A DNA stretch of 64,000 nt from Roseivivax halodurans JCM 10272. GTDB lineage: Bacteria > Pseudomonadota > Alphaproteobacteria > Rhodobacterales > Rhodobacteraceae. A program made the translations under genes and the position numbers. The notes under the pieces were generated by a model. The model worked only from the letters and a program-made list of their open reading frames with translations, was not told the origin of the DNA and did no database searches. The stretch spans positions 1-64,000 of the forward strand of contig NZ_JALZ01000009.1 in NCBI RefSeq assembly GCF_000521785.1. Direction: 5' to 3'. Below, piece by piece: positions 59,839 to 64,000 of the stretch. Positions within the stretch are counted from its first letter, which is position 1, and each line of letters opens with the position of its first letter.

Positions 59839-60800
59839 TCCCCTCCGCCGAAGATGCGGCCCCAGATCGGACCGATCACCTTGGTGCCGAGCGGTATGAG
59901 CGCGAAGCCGAGCGCGATCCCGAGGATGCCGTCGCAGATCGCCGTCACGATCCATTCCGCCGTGCCGCGCGCCGCCTCGGGCAGGCCGCCGCCGATTGCC
60001 ACAGCGATGGAATGGATGATCTCCTCGGGCGCGTGCCAGCCCATCTGGGCGAGACCGTGCACGATAATCGACCCGCCGACCCAGAGCATCGCCGCCGTTC
60101 CGACAACCTGCAGCAGGCGCATCACGCCGGGCATCGCCTTGACGATCCCGCGCCCGAGGCCCCGGCCCGCGCCGGTGCGCCCCGTCTCGGCGAGGTGAAG
60201 CCCGATATCGTCCATCTTGACCAGCAGCGCGACGGATCCGTAAACGGCGACCGTGATCATCACCGCGACCGCGGCAAGCGTCGCCGCCTCGAGCCAGAAA
60301 CTGCTTTCCGGAATGGCCGAGAGCGCGATCGTCATGATCTCGGCGGAGAGGATGAAATCGGTCTTGATCGCGCCCGCCACCTTCTGCTTTTCGAGATGCT
60401 GCGCGTCGAGCGGCTTTTTCTCCTTCTCCTTCGCGTCCGTCTCGTGCGCGAAGAAGGCGTGGTAGAGCTTTTCCGCCCCTTCGAAGCAGAGATAGGCGCC
60501 GCCGAGCATCAGGAGCGGCGGGATCAGCCACGGCGCGAAGGCGGAGAGCAGGAGCCCGGCCGGCAGCAGGAACACAAGCTTGTTGATCAGACTGCCGCGC
60601 GCGATCTGGGCGACGATGGGCAGCTCGCGGGCCGGCGGGAAGCCGTGCACGTATTTCGGCGTCACCGCGGCGTCATCGATCACGGCTCCCGCGGCTTTCG
60701 TGCCGGCCTTCATGGCCTGCGCCGCGACGTCGTCGACGGAGGTCGCCGCCACCTTGGCGATGGCCGCCACGTCATCGAGTAGTGCCAGAAGTCCGCTCAT
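59823..60800 (-). CDS. DUF808 (YedI-like) inner-membrane protein
   Basis: A 325-residue integral membrane protein. The N-terminus MSGLLALLDDVAAIAKVAATSVDDVAAQ is the DUF808 signature, followed by KYVHGFPPARELPIV and about eight hydrophobic segments, with a charged cytoplasmic loop (HETDAKEKEKKPLDAQHLEKQ). Function unknown. The start is fixed by the ATGA overlap with the upstream DoxX gene. Confidence 0.87.
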   Translation of the reverse strand: MSGLLALLDDVAAIAKVAATSVDDVAAQAMKAGTKAAGAVIDDAAVTPKYVHGFPPARELPIVAQIARGSLINKLVFLLPAGLLLSAFAPWLIPPLLMLGGAYLCFEGAEKLYHAFFAHETDAKEKEKKPLDAQHLEKQKVAGAIKTDFILSAEIMTIALSAIPESSFWLEAATLAAVAVMITVAVYGSVALLVKMDDIGLHLAETGRTGAGRGLGRGIVKAMPGVMRLLQVVGTAAMLWVGGSIIVHGLAQMGWHAPEEIIHSIAVAIGGGLPEAARGTAEWIVTAICDGILGIALGFALIPLGTKVIGPIWGRIFGGGETAAH

Positions 60801-61219
60801 CGATTGCCCTCGCCGGTCTGCATTCGCCCGGAGCGTAGCGGCGGCGCGCCCCGCTGCAAGGCCGCGACCGAAAACCGGCCCGCCCCATGAGCGGAAAGAC
60901 AGAGGCATCCGCCGGCGATAGCCCAGTTCTTGACGAAGATGCTCATCTGCCAGGGATCGGAGGGCACGAGATGAAAGACGCTAGTGACCATGCAGTAGAG
61001 TGCGAGCAAAGCGGCGACGACCGGAACCCGCCATCCCGCGATCAGCGCAAGCCCGGCAGCAAGATTGAAGAGCGCCGCGGGCCAGACCGGCCAGGCCGGT
61101 AACCCCAGTCCGGTCAGAAGCGCCATGGCGGGCGCGGGATCGATCGCCTTCTGCGCCGCGCCTGCAAGGAACAGCAGCGCGATCAACGCCCGCCCGACCA
61201 GCACCGCCACATCCGCCAT
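60797..61219 (-). CDS. DoxX-family membrane protein
   Basis: A 140-residue protein with four hydrophobic segments in the DoxX/DoxD arrangement (VGRALIALLFLAGAAQKAIDP at the start, FNLAAGLALIAGW in the middle). Members are often linked to redox or quinone chemistry at the membrane, but the role of this one is not known. ATG 61219 is chosen over an ATG 33 bases upstream because it begins directly at the conserved segment. Coupled to the DUF808 gene. Confidence 0.82.
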   Translation of the reverse strand: MADVAVLVGRALIALLFLAGAAQKAIDPAPAMALLTGLGLPAWPVWPAALFNLAAGLALIAGWRVPVVAALLALYCMVTSVFHLVPSDPWQMSIFVKNWAIAGGCLCLSAHGAGRFSVAALQRGAPPLRSGRMQTGEGNR

Positions 61220-61416
61220 TCCGATTCTCCCACCCCGGAGCACGCAACCCATGCTCGCGCTAACGGTAGCGCGAACCCTGTTCCGGAGTTAGCGCCACCA
61301 CTCCCGGTGCCCACGCATTTAACGCTAACACATTGCCTCGAAAGACCTTTTGCCTTTGCGCCTGCAGCATCGCCCCACTAGGCAGTATCCGACAGTATAC
61401 GAACGAGGACAGCCCA

Positions 61417-62421
61417 ATGACCGTCACGCTCGGGATCAACGGATTCGGCCGGATCGGCCGCTGCACGCTTGCGCATATCGCAGAAAGCGCGCGCAACGAC
61501 GTCGCCGTGGTCAAGATCAACGCCTCCGGACCGATCGAGACGAACGCGCATCTTCTGCGCTACGACAGCGTGCACGGCCGCTTCGGCGGCGAGGTAAAGG
61601 TCGAGGGCGACACGATGGATCTCGGCCACGGGCCGATGAAGGTGTTCTCGACCTACGATCCCGAAGAACTCGACTGGTCGGGCTGCGACGTCGTCCTCGA
61701 ATGCACGGGCCAGTTCAACGACGGAAGCAAGGCCGACGTGCATCTGCGCCGGGGCGCCCGCAAGGTGCTCATCTCTGCGCCCGCGAAAAACGTCGACCGG
61801 ACCGTGGTTTACGGCGTCAATCACAGGGAGATGCTGGCGGAGGAGCGGATGATCTCTAACGGCTCCTGCACGACGAACTGCCTCGCGCCGCTCGCCAAGG
61901 TGCTCGACGAGAAGATCGGCATCGAGGGCGGGATCATGACGACGATCCATTCCTATACCGGCGACCAGCCGACGCTCGACCGCAGGCACGCCGACCTCTA
62001 CCGGGCGCGCGCGGCGGCGATGGCGATGATCCCCACCTCGACCGGAGCCGCCAAGGCCATCGGCGAGGTGCTGCCCGGCCTCGCCGGCAAACTCGACGGC
62101 TCGGCCATCCGGGTGCCGACGCCGAACGTGTCGGCGGTGGACCTGACCTTCGAGGCGGGGCGCGACGTGACCGTGGACGACGTGAATGCCGTGGTGCAGG
62201 ACGCGGCCGCGGGTCACATGGGCTCGGTTCTCGCCTACGATCCCGAACCTAAGGTCTCGATCGACTTCAACCACACGACCGCGAGCTCGATCTTCGCGCC
62301 CGACCAGACGAAGGTCATGGGCCGCCGCCTCGTGCGCGTTCTGGCATGGTACGACAACGAATGGGGGTTTTCCGCGCGCATGGCCGACGTCGCCGGAGCG
62401 ATGGGCCGCCTGCTCCACTGA
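61417..62421 (+). CDS. gap: Glyceraldehyde-3-phosphate dehydrogenase, GapB-like
   Basis: A 334-residue type I GAPDH. NINGFGRIGR-type dinucleotide fold at the N-terminus, catalytic Cys in ISNGSCTTNCLAP near 152 and WYDNEWGFS near the end. At residues 34-37 it has INAS where strictly NAD-dependent enzymes have an Asp after the Asn; the same INAS occurs in Bacillus GapB, which prefers NADP and works in gluconeogenesis. ATG 61417 has GAGGA seven bases upstream. Ends before a repeat that separates it from convergent dctD. Confidence 0.93.
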   Translation: MTVTLGINGFGRIGRCTLAHIAESARNDVAVVKINASGPIETNAHLLRYDSVHGRFGGEVKVEGDTMDLGHGPMKVFSTYDPEELDWSGCDVVLECTGQFNDGSKADVHLRRGARKVLISAPAKNVDRTVVYGVNHREMLAEERMISNGSCTTNCLAPLAKVLDEKIGIEGGIMTTIHSYTGDQPTLDRRHADLYRARAAAMAMIPTSTGAAKAIGEVLPGLAGKLDGSAIRVPTPNVSAVDLTFEAGRDVTVDDVNAVVQDAAAGHMGSVLAYDPEPKVSIDFNHTTASSIFAPDQTKVMGRRLVRVLAWYDNEWGFSARMADVAGAMGRLLH

Positions 62422-62457
62422 CCGCCACGCGCCGCGGCGTCGATCGGCGGCCCCCTT

Positions 62458-62502
62458 CTTCTTGACGAAAATATCCCGGGAGCGCGAGGGCAGAGCCCTC
62501 GC
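62458..62502. repeat. Dispersed 3'-end repeat, copy C
   Basis: CTTCTTG at 62458, TATCCCG at 62472 (14-base offset), then a perfect 8-bp hairpin GCGAGGGC/GCCCTCGC (62484-62491 with 62495-62502). It fills the gap between convergent gap and dctD and is the cleanest of the three copies. Confidence 0.78.
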
Positions 62503-62522
62503 CGCCGCAGGCGATCAGGCGC

Positions 62523-63857
62523 TCAGAGATAATCCGAGCGCTGCAGGCTGTACTTCGCCATCTTCTCATTGAGCGTCCGGCGCGGGAGGCAGAGTTCCTC
62601 CATCACTGCCGAGATCGACCCCTTGTGACGCCGCATGGTGTTGTCGATGAGCATGCGCTCGAACGCCTCGACATATTCCTTGAGCGGCTTGCCTTCGGTG
62701 GTCATCACCGGCTTCATCTCCTCGTGGTCGTTCATGAGGAGCGAGGCGATGGTGCCCGAGCCGCGGCGCGACTGGAGCGTGGCGCGTTCGGCGAGGTTGA
62801 TGAGCTGGCGGACATTGCCCGGCCATGGCGCCTGAAGGAGCTGTGCCGCCTCCTGCGCCGAGACCTCGGGCGCGTCGCAGCCGTATTCCTCGGCATATTG
62901 CTCGGACAGGCGCGTGAAAAGCGTCAGGATGTCCTCGCCGCGCTGGCGCAGCGGCGGCACCGTGATGCGCAGCGCCGCAAGGCGGTAGAAGAGGTCCGAG
63001 CGCAAAGCCGTCTCGCAGGTCTTGCCCTCGTCCTGAAGATTGCAGATGGCCACGATCCGCGTCTCTGGCGGGTTGCCCTGCTCGTTGATCACCGACAGCA
63101 GGCGCGCCTGCGCCTGATCGCTCAGCGCCTCGATATCCTCGAGCACCAGCGTGCCGCCGCGCGCCTCCTCCATCGCGGGGAGAACCACATCGCCCTCCTC
63201 CATCGGCCCGAAAAGCCGTTTCATCAGGGTCGGCTCGTCCATCGCGGCGCAGGGCAGCAGAACGAACTTCTTGCCGGCGCGCGAGCCGACGGCGTGAAGC
63301 GCATGCGCGACAAGCGTCTTGCCGGTGCCGGTCTCGCCGTCGATCAGGACGTGCCCGTCGGCCTGGCCGAGATCGAGAATGTCCTCGCGCAGCCGCTCCA
63401 TCGCGGGAGAGGAGCCGATCAGCTTCTGCATGATCTGCGTGCCGTCCGAGAGCTCCTTGCGAAGCTGGCGGTTGTCGAGCGTCAGGCGGCGCGCATTCGT
63501 CGCCTTCTTGGCAAGCTCGGACATACGGTCCGGGTTGAAGGGCTTCTCGAGGAAGTCGAAGGCGCCGATGCGCATCGCCTCGACCGCCATCGGCACGTCC
63601 CCGTGCCCGGTGATCATCACGACGGGAAGCGTGCTGTCGACGCCCATCAGCTTCTTGAGGAACTGGATCCCGTCCATGCCCGGCATCTTGATGTCCGAGA
63701 TGACGATGCCCGGGTAATCCGGTCCGACGGTCGCCAGCGCCTCTTCGGCGCTCGCAAAGCTTTCGGTGTCGTAGCCCGACAGTGCCAGCCACTGGCTGAT
63801 CGACTGGCGCATGTCTTTCTCGTCGTCGACGATGGCGATCTTCATGGCCTTGGCCAT
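62523..63857 (-). CDS. dctD: DctD-like response regulator lacking the GAFTGA loop
   Basis: A 444-residue NtrC-class regulator. The receiver domain has acidic residues 11-12, phospho-acceptor Asp55 (VISDIKMPGMDG), Thr83 and Lys105. The AAA+ domain has Walker A GETGTGKT (173-180), LRSDLFYRL and GNVRQLINL, and a Fis-type helix-turn-helix ends the protein. Where sigma-54 activators carry LFG...GAFTGA, this one reads LFGPMEEGDVVLP and is shorter by about six residues; Walker B is LVLEDIE instead of the usual hDE order. It likely does not remodel sigma-54 in the standard way. The dctD name follows the paired kinase and overall similarity. Confidence 0.8.
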   Translation of the reverse strand: MAKAMKIAIVDDEKDMRQSISQWLALSGYDTESFASAEEALATVGPDYPGIVISDIKMPGMDGIQFLKKLMGVDSTLPVVMITGHGDVPMAVEAMRIGAFDFLEKPFNPDRMSELAKKATNARRLTLDNRQLRKELSDGTQIMQKLIGSSPAMERLREDILDLGQADGHVLIDGETGTGKTLVAHALHAVGSRAGKKFVLLPCAAMDEPTLMKRLFGPMEEGDVVLPAMEEARGGTLVLEDIEALSDQAQARLLSVINEQGNPPETRIVAICNLQDEGKTCETALRSDLFYRLAALRITVPPLRQRGEDILTLFTRLSEQYAEEYGCDAPEVSAQEAAQLLQAPWPGNVRQLINLAERATLQSRRGSGTIASLLMNDHEEMKPVMTTEGKPLKEYVEAFERMLIDNTMRRHKGSISAVMEELCLPRRTLNEKMAKYSLQRSDYL

Positions 63858-63862
63858 AGGAG

Positions 63863-64000
63863 TTACTCCGCGGCTTGTTGGTCTTTTTCTTTGTGAATCG
63901 GCAGCTGCATCTCGAAAACCGCGCCACCCCCCTCGGCGTTCCGAGCCGTGAGGCGTCCGCCGAGATCATGCACGATCCCCGAAGAGATGGCGAGACCGAG
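63863..64000 (-). CDS. dctB: Sensor histidine kinase, C-terminal end (partial)
   Basis: Only the last 45 residues are present; the gene runs off the right edge. They read LGLAISSGIVHDLGGRLTAR..., the G2 box and final strand of a HATPase_c domain, ending in a charged tail KEKDQQAAE. The stop is five bases before the regulator start, so this is its cognate kinase. The DctB name is by context and by similarity of the tail to C4-dicarboxylate sensors; the sensing domain is not visible. Confidence 0.8.
   Translation of the reverse strand, partial: LGLAISSGIVHDLGGRLTARNAEGGGAVFEMQLPIHKEKDQQAAE

Overview
The window is a GC-rich piece of chromosome from an alphaproteobacterium, almost certainly Rhodobacteraceae (Roseobacter/Rhodobacter group). 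This rests on gene content and order: an aglEFGAK alpha-glucoside system, the DUF177-rpmF-plsX-fabH-ihfA-merR block, the dgt/argS/SPOR/nagZ/scpA/scpB block, ornithine-lipid gene olsB, and a short 3'-end repeat I associate with this family. No phage, transposon, CRISPR array or plasmid function was found. Coding density is high and no gene-free gap exceeds about 250 bases. The exact genus cannot be read from the window.

Left part (1-23.6 kb), carbohydrate uptake and storage. An alpha-glucoside ABC importer with its alpha-glucosidase (aglE-F-G-A-K, minus strand, aglK cut by the window edge) diverges from a LacI-type regulator (aglR). Two near-identical palindromes between them are the likely operators. 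aglR is followed by a GH1 beta-glucosidase and glucokinase, then a full glycogen module (glgP, glgB, glgC, glgA, glgX, pgm), all on the plus strand. After pgm comes a 16-bp hairpin and a GH13-like enzyme, probably glucosylglycerol hydrolase. Together these would import alpha-glucosides, release and phosphorylate glucose, and store or mobilise it as glycogen.

23.6-31.5 kb, minus strand: an SMP-30-type lactonase and a three-gene cluster of transglutaminase-like and ATP-grasp proteins (DUF2126/transglutaminase; circularly permuted ATP-grasp fused to an alpha-E domain; a second transglutaminase). This set recurs across proteobacteria, has no established product, and is the best candidate here for an undescribed peptide-forming or peptide-modifying system.

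31.5-44.5 kb: tRNA-Gly(CCC), a class II histone-deacetylase-like enzyme, an AbrB-family membrane protein, an ABC-F ATPase, olsB, bamE, the DUF177-rpmF-plsX-fabH-ihfA-merR run, tRNA-Pro(GGG), a two-lobed dCTP deaminase and an exported SH3/glycine-zipper/DUF1236 protein.

44.5-56.2 kb: a minus-strand block for nucleotide sanitation, translation, cell wall and chromosome segregation (dgt, antiporter, argS, SPOR protein, nagZ, scpA, scpB); a plus-strand run with Fe-S and redox genes (erpA/iscA-type, xthA, bolA, a small ORF, grxD); then zapA and a coiled-coil partner on the minus strand.

56.4-64 kb: transketolase, a PQQ-dependent sugar dehydrogenase, DUF808 and DoxX membrane proteins, a GapB-like glyceraldehyde-3-phosphate dehydrogenase, and a DctD-like response regulator that lacks the sigma-54-contacting GAFTGA loop, preceded by the cut-off end of its histidine kinase.
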